A stretch of DNA of 64,000 nt from Chitinophaga pinensis (GCA_945888525.1 CAMDAF010000007.1:21294-85293), one strand, 5' to 3'; positions 26,295 to 36,010 are shown, counted from the stretch's first letter. Notes: a model not told the origin generated them from the letters alone. Made by a program: numbers and translations.

Positions 26295-26678
26295 CTATAC
26301 ATATTTTTTATCGAAATGTCTATTTGGAGAGAGTAAATAGAGCAATAATATCCTAGAGTATCGGTAAGAAAATGGTGTAATTAACAGCATGGTGGGAACC
26401 AACACAGCGGCGATTTTAGCAAAGGACCAATCCAAATTTATGGCCAAAACACCGAATACAATCATTATAATTGTGCCAAAAGCATAACTAATATACATTG
26501 CGCCCCAAAAGAACCCAGTTTCATGTTCAAACTTTAGACCGCAGTTTGGACAATGGTCATTGGTTTTACTAAAACCGAATAAATTAAATGCAGAGTGAGG
26601 GAAAACCTTTCCTTCTCGACAGCGAGGACATTTACATGAAACTATACTTGAGATTATTGATGGTACTTTTTGAGACAT
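26295..26678 (-). CDS. DUF983 family membrane protein
   Basis: A 127-residue protein. An N-terminal zinc-ribbon-like region has four cysteines (CKCPRCREG and CPNCG), followed by two membrane helices near residues 53-75 and 82-105. DUF983 proteins are often encoded with cytochrome oxidase genes, and a role in oxidase assembly has been proposed but not shown. This is the last gene of the oxidase operon, one base after the small protein before it. Confidence 0.82.
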   Translation of the reverse strand: MSQKVPSIISSIVSCKCPRCREGKVFPHSAFNLFGFSKTNDHCPNCGLKFEHETGFFWGAMYISYAFGTIIMIVFGVLAINLDWSFAKIAAVLVPTMLLITPFSYRYSRILLLYLLSPNRHFDKKYV

Positions 26679-26679
26679 T

Positions 26680-26907
26680 TTAGGCTATTTGATTCTTTCG
26701 GTATTTTCGATACCACATAATACCGACCGAAAATAAAATCACATAAACCGATACCAACAGCATCAAAATACCAACATTCAGACCCATACCTACACTTTTT
26801 GCACCAGAAGCCTGACTGCTTTCAACACTTGCCTTACACATGGGACATTGAGCGTAAACAAGCGCATTCAAGGTCATTAAGACTAAAAATGAAAATATCT
26901 TTTTCAT
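26680..26907 (-). CDS. Small membrane protein of the oxidase operon
   Basis: A 75-residue protein with a signal-like N-terminus (MKKIFSFLVLMTLNALVYAQ), a CPMCK motif right after the predicted cleavage site, and one membrane helix near residues 43-65, ending in a basic tail (YRKYRKNQ). The periplasm-facing Cys pair suggests metal or redox binding. No characterised family was recognised. Its place between DUF420 and DUF983 suggests an assembly factor for CuA or haem sites, which is inference only. Confidence 0.75.
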   Translation of the reverse strand: MKKIFSFLVLMTLNALVYAQCPMCKASVESSQASGAKSVGMGLNVGILMLLVSVYVILFSVGIMWYRKYRKNQIA

Positions 26908-26966
26908 ATATTATAGTGCAAAATTAATGTTTAATTGGGGCAATTATATGAGCAAAGTCATATTTC

Positions 26967-27500
26967 TCAATAAAAAGGCGAAATCATGAAGTACACCACC
27001 ACACCCGTTACAGAAACATAAAACCAAACAGGCCACACCCATCTTGTTAAGCGTTTGTGTTGTGCATATTCACCAGTTAATCCACGGTATACCGCAAACA
27101 ATATAAAGGGTAAAATAATACCTGCCAATCCGATGTGCGTAAAAAGAATGATGTAATAAATAGTTTTTATGAGTCCAACACCACCGTAGGCTGTTTCAAC
27201 AGTTGTGAAATGGTACATAACATACGTCAATAAAAACAAAATAGAAAATACAACCGCCGCAAGCATAACATTGCGGTGTTTTTCAAAATCTTTTTGTTTC
27301 ACAAACCAAAGACCCAACAACAAAAGAATAGCTACTGCCGAATTCAAAGTTGCACTAATGGCAGGAAAGATATGGGTATCAAATTCAAACCCTAAATCTA
27401 TTTTAACTCTTCTCATTAAAGTGACCAATGCAAATACTACTACAGATAAAGTAATAATGATGCCGTTGGCCAAACGATCGTTTTTTGCTATTGTCTTCAT
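26967..27500 (-). CDS. DUF420 (CtaM-like) membrane protein
   Basis: A 177-residue protein with about five hydrophobic helices and conserved histidines (DTHIFPAISATLN, YHFTTVE, LFTHIGLAG). DUF420 includes CtaM, needed for haem A-type oxidase maturation in Gram-positives. It overlaps the SCO gene by 4 bases, so the two are coupled. The family assignment is good; the exact role in this phylum is inferred from operon position. Confidence 0.85.
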   Translation of the reverse strand: MKTIAKNDRLANGIIITLSVVVFALVTLMRRVKIDLGFEFDTHIFPAISATLNSAVAILLLLGLWFVKQKDFEKHRNVMLAAVVFSILFLLTYVMYHFTTVETAYGGVGLIKTIYYIILFTHIGLAGIILPFILFAVYRGLTGEYAQHKRLTRWVWPVWFYVSVTGVVVYFMISPFY

Positions 27501-28159
27501 TTTTTATATTCAAGTTTGAGCGCACGAACAGCGTCAATTGTGAAACTCTTCTCATTTTGTCCGTTGGTATCAAAAACACCTCTAACGCGTTTTTGTTTGT
27601 CAACCAATACAATTTTGTTGCTATGGAACAAACCGTTATGCACATCCTCAGCCCCCGGGATCTTAAAACTATTAGCAGCTAGATTGTATATCTGTGTTTT
27701 TGAACCTGTTAAAAATTGCCAATGGTTGTTTGCATAAAAAGATTCCGCATATTTTAACAAAACCGCTGGCGAATCATTTGTTGGATCAACTGTAAAACTC
27801 AAAAAACGAATATTGGTGTCCTTGGCAAATTCTCTGTAAATATGCGTTCCAATATACCCATTCATTTTAGGACAAACAGTTTCGCAGCTTGCAAAGAAAA
27901 AGCTAACCAACAAAATTTTATCTTTATACGTATCCAAAGTAACACTATCTCCATATTGATTGACCAATTTAAAGTCTTCAATAGTATGGTAAATGGTATC
28001 GCCTTTGGCATCCACTTCTCTTTCAAAATAAATAGGGAGTTTTTTAGAATAGTGAACTCCAGTCTTATTTAGCATTACCCAAAGTATGGGCATACCTATC
28101 AATAAAAACAAAATGCCCAACACTTTCCATGTTGGGCTTTTTTTAGTTGTGTCAGTCAT
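27497..28159 (-). CDS. SCO1/SenC family copper chaperone
   Basis: A 220-residue membrane-anchored thioredoxin-fold protein that delivers copper to the CuA site of subunit II. It has an N-terminal membrane helix (residues 12-28), the copper-binding CETVCP motif near residues 94-99 and the third ligand histidine in GLFHSNKIVLVD. The length and ligands are normal. It lies between the subunit IV gene and DUF420 in the oxidase operon, with 3 bases to the former. Confidence 0.92.
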   Translation of the reverse strand: MTDTTKKSPTWKVLGILFLLIGMPILWVMLNKTGVHYSKKLPIYFEREVDAKGDTIYHTIEDFKLVNQYGDSVTLDTYKDKILLVSFFFASCETVCPKMNGYIGTHIYREFAKDTNIRFLSFTVDPTNDSPAVLLKYAESFYANNHWQFLTGSKTQIYNLAANSFKIPGAEDVHNGLFHSNKIVLVDKQKRVRGVFDTNGQNEKSFTIDAVRALKLEYKK

Positions 28160-28162
28160 TAC

Positions 28163-28516
28163 TTAAAAATATTTCTCTAAACTCACATAGTTGCCCTCTA
28201 TTAACAAGAAGCAAACCAAGTAAGAAAGGAATATAACTGCTGGCAATACAATCATCCAACGAAGAAATTTAGCTTCGTAGTTCAAATGCATAAAAATACC
28301 AACAATTAAAATTGCTTTTACGATACCAAAAACAATGAAAACAATGTTTCTTGCCATAGATGCACCGAAAGCAAAATAAATAATAAAATCCACGATGGTT
28401 ATACCCAATAAAATCCAAAAGGTTCTCCATAAACTTCCAGTACCATGCGATTCAGCATGAGGGATGTATGTTTCTGGAATATAATTTCCTTCAGTTTGTG
28501 TATGATTGTTGCTCAT
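28163..28516 (-). CDS. Cytochrome c oxidase subunit IV-type protein
   Basis: A 117-residue protein with three predicted membrane helices and a long hydrophilic N-terminus (about 28 residues). The pattern, the IFMHLNYEAKFLRWM segment and the location directly after two subunit III genes match the prokaryotic oxidase subunit IV family (COX4_pro). It is an accessory subunit of the haem-copper oxidase in the inner membrane. Confidence 0.85.
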   Translation of the reverse strand: MSNNHTQTEGNYIPETYIPHAESHGTGSLWRTFWILLGITIVDFIIYFAFGASMARNIVFIVFGIVKAILIVGIFMHLNYEAKFLRWMIVLPAVIFLSYLVCFLLIEGNYVSLEKYF

Positions 28517-28537
28517 ATTGTTGTGTTCTTTTAAAGG

Positions 28538-29290
28538 TTAGATTAAATAGTAAAAAGTAAATACGAATACCCAAACTAGGTCAACAAAGTGCCAGTATAA
28601 ACCAACTTTTTCAACCATCTCGTAATGCCCTCTTCTCTCGTAAGTACCACGCATAACATTAATCCATATAATGATGTTGATGACAACACCGCTTAATACG
28701 TGGAAACCATGAAAGCCGGTAACGATGAAAAACAAAGATGCAAATGGAACTGGTCCTGCAATTTTGTCTGCTGCAGTCCAATGGACTGGATCAAATAATT
28801 TTAGATGTTTAGCATGCTCATGAGCAGCATCGGTGAATCCAAATAAGTTTGAATCTAAACGACCACCTTCGTGTATGAACTGACTCCATTCCCATGCTTG
28901 ACAGCCTAAGAAAGCAGCACCGCCCAAAACGGTTAAGAACATATATTTAGACACTTCACTTTTTGAGTTACGCTGACCGGCTTCAACAGCCAAAACCATC
29001 GTAACAGATGAAATGATTAAGATTAAAGTCATTAAACTTACAAAAAGCAAAGGCAAATGCAAGCCATGTGCGAATGGAAAGTGATTAAAAACAGTTGCTG
29101 GATCTGGCCAAGGCGTTGTACTGCCGGCATAACTGAATCTGATGGCACCATACCCCACCAAAAGTGATGAAAATGTAAATGCATCGGATAAAAGGAAAAT
29201 CCACATCATTAATTTTCCGTAGCTCACATTGAAAGGAGACCTACCCCCTGCCCATGTGCTTGTAGATGATACTGTTGAAGAGTTTGACAT
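28538..29290 (-). CDS. Cytochrome c oxidase subunit III
   Basis: A 250-residue protein with about seven hydrophobic helices. Family marks are FIVTGFHGFHVLSGV, YWHFVDLVWVFVF at the C-terminus and GAAFLGCQAWEW. It is the larger of two adjacent subunit III homologues. It probably forms the lipid-binding subunit next to subunit I. Nineteen bases separate it from the upstream homologue and 21 from the subunit IV gene. Confidence 0.92.
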   Translation of the reverse strand: MSNSSTVSSTSTWAGGRSPFNVSYGKLMMWIFLLSDAFTFSSLLVGYGAIRFSYAGSTTPWPDPATVFNHFPFAHGLHLPLLFVSLMTLILIISSVTMVLAVEAGQRNSKSEVSKYMFLTVLGGAAFLGCQAWEWSQFIHEGGRLDSNLFGFTDAAHEHAKHLKLFDPVHWTAADKIAGPVPFASLFFIVTGFHGFHVLSGVVINIIIWINVMRGTYERRGHYEMVEKVGLYWHFVDLVWVFVFTFYYLI

Positions 29291-29309
29291 TATAATAATT
29301 GTATCTAAA

Positions 29310-29915
29310 TTACTTTGCGAAATAAAGGAATAAAATCAAGAAAATCCATACAATTCCCAAAAAGTGCCAATAAGTTTTGCATATATTAATGAACACTAGA
29401 TTTTTCTTGTGTACCTCCAATCGTGAAGACTTAATGATAGCAACGAGCAGAAGCACTAATCCACCAACGATATGCAAAAGGTGGGCACCGGAAATTACAT
29501 AGACAAAAGAGGCTGAAATTTCTCCTGCTTCCTTGTTTGACAGGTAAAGTCCCATATCAACAAGAGCAAAATAGGCGTAAAATTGAGAAACACAGAAACT
29601 TACACCCAAAATAAACGTGATTGTTAATAGGGATGGAACCTTATAAACGTCATCATTTGTAGCTGCCTTATAGGCTAACTGCATAAAAATACTTGAAATT
29701 ATGACGATTACAGCACTTACCCAGAACTGAATTGGCAATTCAAATTCAAACCATGCATTGTTTCGAATACCATCTGTTTTGTGCACCCAATAGGCGCTGC
29801 TGAATGCAATAAACAACATTGAACTAGCGACTATGAACAACCAAATTATAAAGGTCTTTTCATTAAAAATACTTTTTTTATTAGCCGACATTTGCGGCTG
29901 TATTGTTTGTGGCAT
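29310..29915 (-). CDS. Second subunit III-type haem-copper oxidase protein
   Basis: A 201-residue membrane protein of the oxidase subunit III superfamily with five predicted helices. It has VISGAHLLHIVGGLV and TYWHFLGIVWIFLILFLY, which parallel the motifs of its neighbour but lack the Asp of WHFVDLVW. Bacteroidota operons commonly encode two such proteins. Whether both enter the same complex is not known from the sequence. Confidence 0.88.
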   Translation of the reverse strand: MPQTIQPQMSANKKSIFNEKTFIIWLFIVASSMLFIAFSSAYWVHKTDGIRNNAWFEFELPIQFWVSAVIVIISSIFMQLAYKAATNDDVYKVPSLLTITFILGVSFCVSQFYAYFALVDMGLYLSNKEAGEISASFVYVISGAHLLHIVGGLVLLLVAIIKSSRLEVHKKNLVFINICKTYWHFLGIVWIFLILFLYFAK

Positions 29916-29918
29916 ATA

Positions 29919-30815
29919 TTAAAATAAATAACTTAAAAGTACGACTGGCATGTATATTAGTGAGGCAAACATTACAGATTTCGCATCTTTAATGCTTTGG
30001 GTTTTATACAAAACGAATGTCCGATATAATAAATAAATCCCTGCCGGGAGTATTAAAAACAAAGAATTCAAAGAACCAAATTCTATTGAGATAGGATACA
30101 TCGAAATCAAAATAAGGATAACGGTATACCATATAATTTGCAAGGCATTTTTTTTGGTTCTACCTTCGAACGAAGGCAGCAATGTATAATTGGCTTTTCT
30201 GTAATCATCATCCAATATCCAAGCAATAGACCAAAAGTGCGGGAATTGCCAAAAAAATTGAATTAAGAACAGAACAATCGCAATGTCATCTATATTACCG
30301 ACCGCAGCAACCCATCCTATAGCAGGAGGCAATGCACCAGGGATAGCACCAACAAATACCGCTAAGGGTGTTTTAACTTTCAATGGAGTATAAACCAATG
30401 AATAGACAAACAAAGAAACCAAACTTAAAAATGCCACACGTCCATTGGTAAAAAAGGCTAAGGCAAATAAGCCCAGAAGAGCGCAAACGACACTAAATAT
30501 CATGGCATCATTCGTACTCATGCGACCATCCGCAATTGGACGATTTTGAGTTCTAGACATCATTTTATCTGTATCCTTCTCATAAATTTGATTGAAACCA
30601 TTTGAGGCAGCGACAACCAACATGCCGCCCAAGGCTAATCCAAAACATTTTAACGGGTCGAAAGTTTCTGCTGTTTTGGCTGCACCAAGACAATAGGTAA
30701 TAATTGTAGTACCCACAACAGAGGTGCTGAGTCTAACTTTACTCAGCATAAAATAGTCCTTAAAAAAAGCAGCACTTAGTTGCTCTGGTTGCTTGTTGGT
30801 ACTGTGATTTGTCAA
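29919..30815 (-). CDS. ctaB: Protoheme IX farnesyltransferase (haem O synthase)
   Basis: A UbiA-family prenyltransferase of 298 residues that adds a farnesyl group to haem B. The Asp-rich motif NGFNQIYEKDTDKMMSRT and the second motif near DDDYRKANYTLLP are present, with about eight membrane helices. The start is TTG 30815, overlapping the ctaA stop by 4 bases (TTGA); later in-frame ATGs would delete the first 20 residues. It works with ctaA, encoded just before it, to make haem A. Confidence 0.92.
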   Translation of the reverse strand: MTNHSTNKQPEQLSAAFFKDYFMLSKVRLSTSVVGTTIITYCLGAAKTAETFDPLKCFGLALGGMLVVAASNGFNQIYEKDTDKMMSRTQNRPIADGRMSTNDAMIFSVVCALLGLFALAFFTNGRVAFLSLVSLFVYSLVYTPLKVKTPLAVFVGAIPGALPPAIGWVAAVGNIDDIAIVLFLIQFFWQFPHFWSIAWILDDDYRKANYTLLPSFEGRTKKNALQIIWYTVILILISMYPISIEFGSLNSLFLILPAGIYLLYRTFVLYKTQSIKDAKSVMFASLIYMPVVLLSYLF

Positions 30816-31855
30816 ATCTTGGGAGAGTTTTTAGGTGCTCTTAAAATAGCGGTACAAATATACAAGGTAATCCCGAATATTAGGCCAGCAAAAAATATAT
30901 GTGACACCTGTGCATATAGAGGAAAATTATAACGCAAGTTCAATACGCCACTGATATATTGAAGCAGCAAAACAGCTGTTAGTGAAGACAATAATCTCAA
31001 CCATTTTTTTTCCAATTTCTTACGAAGCAAATACAAAGGGAACAAACTAATTATAATAAGCGCCATTGCGAGCAACCAATGCGTCTTGAAAACCTGTCCT
31101 AAAAAGGCAAAATTTAGATCACTTCCAACAAACAATAAATTTTTCTCTACAGCCACATCACTTACTTCACGCAACTGTGTTCCATAAACCACTTGAATTA
31201 ATGACAATAAAACAAAACCAATATAATACCACTTGTATGATTTTAACGCTTGATTTTTCTCATCGATTCTGCTGTTTACCATACTAAACATAAAGAGTGC
31301 TACCACTGCGTATGTTGCCAAATAATGTATGCTTATGATTATCGGGAACAAATTGGTGGCTACAACAATACTACCCAGCCAGGCATTGAAGAGCATCATA
31401 ATAAATCCAAGCGTTCCGCACCAAAATTTAAATCGGCTAACGTACCTTCTAATTCTTAATAAGCTAATAAAAAATATCAATGAAAAGAGCCCTGAAAAAA
31501 CCCCTATAAGCCGGTTAATATATTCAATCCAAGCCTTTATAGGGTTAAACACCTCGGGCCTTAGCAAGTTGGGATCGGCCAATAATTCTTCTGATTGTTT
31601 TTCAAAGCCAATTCCAGCTAATACTTTTGCAAACCGCTTAGCCTTTTGTATTCTCTTGTTAACGTAGAGTTCTTGATAATTTGGAGGGAGTTCGCATGAA
31701 CAAACAGGCGGGAACCAAGCGCCATAGCACTTGGGCCAATCTGGACAGCCCATTCCACTGCCGGTGCTGCGAACAACACCGCCAGCAATAAGCAACAAAA
31801 AAACCGAAGATAGAGTCAAAAGACCTGATCTTCGGTTTAATTTAATATAGTTCAT
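30812..31855 (-). CDS. ctaA: COX15/CtaA haem A synthase
   Basis: A 347-residue inner-membrane enzyme converting haem O to haem A. It has the signature GSGMGCPDWPKCYG near residue 32, the cysteine pair C-x-C in PPVCSCELPP, and histidines in the helices (SIHYLATYA, FKTHWLLAM, QVSHIFFAG). There are about eight membrane segments. It is part of the same operon as the oxidase subunits, between ctaD and ctaB. Confidence 0.92.
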   Translation of the reverse strand: MNYIKLNRRSGLLTLSSVFLLLIAGGVVRSTGSGMGCPDWPKCYGAWFPPVCSCELPPNYQELYVNKRIQKAKRFAKVLAGIGFEKQSEELLADPNLLRPEVFNPIKAWIEYINRLIGVFSGLFSLIFFISLLRIRRYVSRFKFWCGTLGFIMMLFNAWLGSIVVATNLFPIIISIHYLATYAVVALFMFSMVNSRIDEKNQALKSYKWYYIGFVLLSLIQVVYGTQLREVSDVAVEKNLLFVGSDLNFAFLGQVFKTHWLLAMALIIISLFPLYLLRKKLEKKWLRLLSSLTAVLLLQYISGVLNLRYNFPLYAQVSHIFFAGLIFGITLYICTAILRAPKNSPKI

Positions 31856-31880
31856 TTTATTCTAACAGATGTCAGAACTG

Positions 31881-33782
31881 TTATGCCTTCTTCATGAAAA
31901 GTGCAGCAAAAGAAGAGAAGAATACAGCACTTGCTTTTTCTTTTTTGCCTTCAAATACAGTATCAACTTGTGTTGATGGCGCATGGTAATGCTCTGGCTC
32001 TCCATCTCCAATTTCGTGTTGAGGAAAATAGTCTAACTCTCTATCAGGGCGGCTATATTCGTGAGGACCTCTGTAAACAGCTGGAATATCACCATCCCAG
32101 TTTCCATGGATATGTTTTACTTGAGTGCTCCACTCTAAAGTGTTAGATAACCATGGGTTTTGAGTTGCTTTTTCACCTCTAAAAATACTATTGAAGAAAT
32201 TGTATAAGAATAACAATTGAGCAATTCCACCTAAAAAGGCTGAAATAGTTATAAAAATATTAACATTCATCCAAATCTCAAATTCAGGAATTAATGAAAA
32301 TTGATAATATCTTCTTGGAACTCCGGCTAAGCCCATAAAGTGCATTGGGAAAAACACCAAATATGCTGAAATAAAGGTCAACCAGAAATGTAGATTACCC
32401 AAAGTTTTATTCATCATTTTTCCAAACATTTTTGGGAACCAATGGTAAATACCTGCAAACATACCAAATATTGCTGCGCTACCCATTACTAAGTGGAAGT
32501 GGGCAACTACGAAATAACTATCATGCATTTGAATATCTAATGCTGCATTTCCTAAATAGATACCCGTCAAACCTCCTGTAATAAAAAAGGAAACCAAACC
32601 AATTGCAAACATCATTGCAGGGGTAAAACGTATGTTTCCACGCCATAAAGTAGCCAAATAGTTAAATGTTTTTACTGCAGATGGAACCGCAATAATTAAA
32701 GTTACATACATAAACATGGTTCCTAAGAAAGGATTCATACCTGTGATGAACATATGATGACCCCAAACGATAAACGACAAGAAAGAGATACCTATTAATG
32801 AAATTACCATCGCAGTGTAACCAAAGATTGGCTTTCTGGCATTGGTAGAAATTACTTCTGAAGAAATACCCAAAGCAGGCATCAAAATGATGTAAACCTC
32901 AGGGTGACCTAAAAACCAAAATAAGTGTTGGTATAAAACTGGACTACCACCGCTATTGGTTAAAGCACCAACACCGTTCAAGTGAATGTCACTTAAATAA
33001 AAACTGGTTCCAAAACTTCTGTCAAATATCAGCAACAAACCAGCACCTAACAATACTGGAAATGACAACAAACCTAATATGGCAGTCAGTAGGAATGCCC
33101 AAATGGTAAGCGGCAACCTATTCATTGTCATACCTTTTGTACGCATGTTCAAAACGGTGGTAATGTAATTGATACCCCCTAATAATGCAGAAACGATAAA
33201 CAATATAATAGCAACCAACCATAAAGTGGTTCCCAAACCAGAACCCGGCATTGCTTTAGACAAGGCGCTTAAAGGCGGATAAACAGTCCAACCAGATGAT
33301 GCAGGACCTGTTTCAGCAAAAAATGAAGACATTAAAACACAAGATGATAGGAAGAAAAACCAATATGAAAGCATGTTCATAAATGGACTCGCCATGTCTC
33401 TTGCACCAACTTGCAAAGGAATTAACAAATTACTGAATGTACCACTTAAACCAGCGGTTAATACATAAAACACCATGATGGTTCCATGTATGGTTACTAA
33501 GGCCATATAGAAGTTTGGATCGATCTTACCATCTTTTCCCCATTTGCCCAAAAGAGTTTCCAAAATTGGGAAAGCTTGATCTGGCCAAGCCAATTGAAGT
33601 CTAAACAATAATGACATCCCCATTCCAAAGCATCCCATGATGATACCTGTGATTAGGAATTGCTTAGAAATCATTTTATGGTCAGTACTGAAAACATATT
33701 TGAATAAAAAGGATGGTTCATGGTGCTCGTGATGAGCATGGCTATCAGTAGCGTGAGTGTCTTTTATTATTGATGTACTCAT
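31881..33782 (-). CDS. ctaD: Cytochrome c oxidase subunit I
   Basis: The catalytic subunit with haem a, haem a3 and CuB, 633 residues. The CuB/Tyr motif HPEVYIILMPALG, the CuB histidine pair in WGHHMF, the haem ligands in VVAHFHLVMG and TIHGTIMVF near the first haem ligand are all visible. This is an A-type haem-copper oxidase. About 80 C-terminal residues beyond the last helices form a charged His/Glu-rich tail. It follows ctaC after 31 bases. Confidence 0.96.
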   Translation of the reverse strand: MSTSIIKDTHATDSHAHHEHHEPSFLFKYVFSTDHKMISKQFLITGIIMGCFGMGMSLLFRLQLAWPDQAFPILETLLGKWGKDGKIDPNFYMALVTIHGTIMVFYVLTAGLSGTFSNLLIPLQVGARDMASPFMNMLSYWFFFLSSCVLMSSFFAETGPASSGWTVYPPLSALSKAMPGSGLGTTLWLVAIILFIVSALLGGINYITTVLNMRTKGMTMNRLPLTIWAFLLTAILGLLSFPVLLGAGLLLIFDRSFGTSFYLSDIHLNGVGALTNSGGSPVLYQHLFWFLGHPEVYIILMPALGISSEVISTNARKPIFGYTAMVISLIGISFLSFIVWGHHMFITGMNPFLGTMFMYVTLIIAVPSAVKTFNYLATLWRGNIRFTPAMMFAIGLVSFFITGGLTGIYLGNAALDIQMHDSYFVVAHFHLVMGSAAIFGMFAGIYHWFPKMFGKMMNKTLGNLHFWLTFISAYLVFFPMHFMGLAGVPRRYYQFSLIPEFEIWMNVNIFITISAFLGGIAQLLFLYNFFNSIFRGEKATQNPWLSNTLEWSTQVKHIHGNWDGDIPAVYRGPHEYSRPDRELDYFPQHEIGDGEPEHYHAPSTQVDTVFEGKKEKASAVFFSSFAALFMKKA

Positions 33783-33813
33783 TGTTATAAATGTCTGTTT
33801 AATGGAATAAAAA

Positions 33814-35346
33814 TTAATTAATAGCCAATTTTTTTGTCTTATCGGCTTGCATCATTGTGTCACTGTTGTTCATAATAGCAGGAACTACAATCGGCTTTTT
33901 AATAAAAGCTGGTTGTTGTGTAGCTAACCACGCATCAACCTCTGCTTGTGATTCAACTACAACTTTAATTTTCATGTTGTAGTGAGATACGCCACAAATT
34001 TTGTTGCAGTATAGGTAGTATTCAAAAGTTTCACCAAATTCTTTCTTTGCTTCTACAGATGTTTTAGTAGGGCGGAAAGTGAATTTGGTTGGCATACCAG
34101 GAACCACATTCATCTGCGCTCTCATATGAGGCAACCAAGCACTATGGATAATGTCTTTTGATCTAAAATTAAAAGTAACTAAAGTGTCTATAGCAATATG
34201 AATTTCTTGGGTTATCACATCGTCATTTGCCGCACCATTGAATGTGGACGCGAATTGTTTGCTGTTATTTTGAATTGCTAAGATACGCTCAATTTGTTTG
34301 GTTTTTCTTTTGATTGAGGCTTCTGCTTCATCCAATTTTTCGCCGTTATTTAAGGACTCAATTTCTTTTTGAATAGACTCCATGTTTTTGTAGTCTCTCA
34401 AATTTTCAACTTCAGCAAAACTGCTTTTTAAAGCTGCTAATGCTGCGCCACTTTTAATGTCATTTATAACGATTTTTTCTCCCTCAATTTGGGCTTTTAA
34501 CTCAACAATTAAAGAATCAACTTCTGGTTTGAATGCCAAACCCAATTCGTTTTTACCTGAGATAAACTTGTAGTCAGCTATACCCATGATGCCATCATCG
34601 CCGGCATATCTAGCTTTCCATCCGAATTGATATGCAAATATCTCTATGTTGTGAATTTTACCATTGTGGTTCTCCTCAGCATAAACGACAGATCTCCAAG
34701 TTTGGTGTCCTCTTAACACCAATAAGGTTAAAACAATAGCAGGGATGATGGTCCAAAACACCTCTAATCGGTTGTTGTGGGCTAAATACAAAGCCTTCTG
34801 ACCATCTTTGTGTGCATACTTAAATGAAAACCAAAACAACAAAAATTGAGTAGCAAAAAACACAATAGATGTTACAATTAAGGTCATCGTAAACATGCTA
34901 TCATAATCAACACCATGGGCACTCGCTGAGTCGTTCAATAAAATAAGCTTTCCATGAGCGCTGTATTCCCAAATTGTCGCAATTAATCCAACGACCATGA
35001 AAATCAACATTGTCCATTTGTTTACATTGTTTTGGTTGACCGTTTCGCGACCCGTAATTTTAGCTGTGTATTTACTGATATCAAACGCATTGGCTAAAAC
35101 CAATACCATTAAAATCGTAAATCCAAGAATTGCCCAATTTACTTTTGAAGATATGGCTGACTCTGCAGTATCGGCTTTTGGCGCTTCGTATGCGTATTCG
35201 TCTGCTCCAAAAAACGGCTTAGAAGCACTGAGTTGTTCTGTCGATATCCCTTTGATATCTATTGATTTGCTCATGAAAAAGGCTGCTCCTGTTAGGATAA
35301 CTAGCGCCAGTGTCAATTTGAAAGTGAATTTTAAAAATGGTTTCAT
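33814..35346 (-). CDS. ctaC: Cytochrome c oxidase subunit II with coiled-coil insert
   Basis: A 510-residue CuA subunit, clearly longer than the usual 250-350 residues. After the first helix and a Pro/Ala-rich region there are further hydrophobic segments and the classic subunit II pair. The periplasmic CuA domain is complete: IIHSAWLPHMR and CNKICGVSHYNM near residue 445 hold the Cys, His and Met ligands. About 90 residues of Lys/Glu-rich coiled coil (roughly residues 275-365) are inserted between the FAYQFGWKARY region and the EIHIAIDTLV strand. ATG 35346 is chosen because a -7 box lies between it and the longer start at 35409. First gene of the operon. Confidence 0.92.
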   Translation of the reverse strand: MKPFLKFTFKLTLALVILTGAAFFMSKSIDIKGISTEQLSASKPFFGADEYAYEAPKADTAESAISSKVNWAILGFTILMVLVLANAFDISKYTAKITGRETVNQNNVNKWTMLIFMVVGLIATIWEYSAHGKLILLNDSASAHGVDYDSMFTMTLIVTSIVFFATQFLLFWFSFKYAHKDGQKALYLAHNNRLEVFWTIIPAIVLTLLVLRGHQTWRSVVYAEENHNGKIHNIEIFAYQFGWKARYAGDDGIMGIADYKFISGKNELGLAFKPEVDSLIVELKAQIEGEKIVINDIKSGAALAALKSSFAEVENLRDYKNMESIQKEIESLNNGEKLDEAEASIKRKTKQIERILAIQNNSKQFASTFNGAANDDVITQEIHIAIDTLVTFNFRSKDIIHSAWLPHMRAQMNVVPGMPTKFTFRPTKTSVEAKKEFGETFEYYLYCNKICGVSHYNMKIKVVVESQAEVDAWLATQQPAFIKKPIVVPAIMNNSDTMMQADKTKKLAIN

Positions 35347-35388
35347 TCTAACTTGTACTTGCTTTGTTGGTCTATGTTTAAGTTGCCG

Positions 35389-35396
35389 CAAATTTA
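35389..35396 (-). promoter_or_regulatory. -7 box (TAAATTTG) of the cytochrome oxidase operon
   Basis: A perfect reverse-strand TAnnTTTG, 42 bases before ATG 35346 of ctaC. It is the only box seen ahead of the eleven-gene oxidase operon. Confidence 0.6.
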
Positions 35397-35477
35397 TTGT
35401 TATTTTCAAAATAATCTAAAAAAATTATTGCCTTTTTTCCATTAATTACATTATTTAGAATGAGTATAAAATTAAAA

Positions 35478-35963
35478 TTATCTCAAACGGTCTGCAGATG
35501 CCAATAAATCAAGGTCTTTCCTTATTCCTCTTACGGCTAAAAAATTCAAAATTAATATGACTAATAACAAAAATATTGGCCAGTTCATTCCCAAATCTTG
35601 AAATGTGATTCCATTTGTTCCGCCAATTCTCTCCTTTATTAAGTATACATTAATTAATACAATTGCAATTGCCCCAAAATTCGCTGTAACTAAGGTCAAT
35701 TGCCTATTTAAATTTCCATAAAAAAATATTGTAGCCATTGACAATAAAGCCACTAAGGTCATGGAAACCGGAATTTCAAATCTGCTTGTTTTCTGAGAAT
35801 TCTCGCAGCCTAGCGTGCTGCTTATTGCATTTATCTTGTAATCGATTGACGCACCATCCTTTTGAAGTGCCTTACCCTTGTACAAAGTTATATCTGTTAG
35901 TGCCATTATCAAACAAATTATAGAAATCAAAAACAAATAGATAGATTGCTGACGTTGTATCAT
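35478..35963 (-). CDS. DUF4293 family membrane protein
   Basis: A 161-residue protein with four membrane helices and a short periplasmic loop containing a Cys (TLGCENSQ). The opening MIQRQQSIYLFLI and the spacing of helices fit DUF4293, a Bacteroidota family without known function. It is transcribed toward the oxidase operon but has its own -7 box, which ends 4 bases before the ATG, so its mRNA should be leaderless. Confidence 0.82.
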   Translation of the reverse strand: MIQRQQSIYLFLISIICLIMALTDITLYKGKALQKDGASIDYKINAISSTLGCENSQKTSRFEIPVSMTLVALLSMATIFFYGNLNRQLTLVTANFGAIAIVLINVYLIKERIGGTNGITFQDLGMNWPIFLLLVILILNFLAVRGIRKDLDLLASADRLR

Positions 35964-35967
35964 TTGG

Positions 35968-35975
35968 CAAATTTA
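35968..35975 (-). promoter_or_regulatory. -7 box (TAAATTTG) of the DUF4293 gene
   Basis: A perfect reverse-strand box, 4 bases before ATG 35963; it predicts transcription starting at the start codon. Confidence 0.6.
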
Positions 35976-36010
35976 TAGAATAAAAAAAATATTTTTTACT
36001 AAAAAATATG

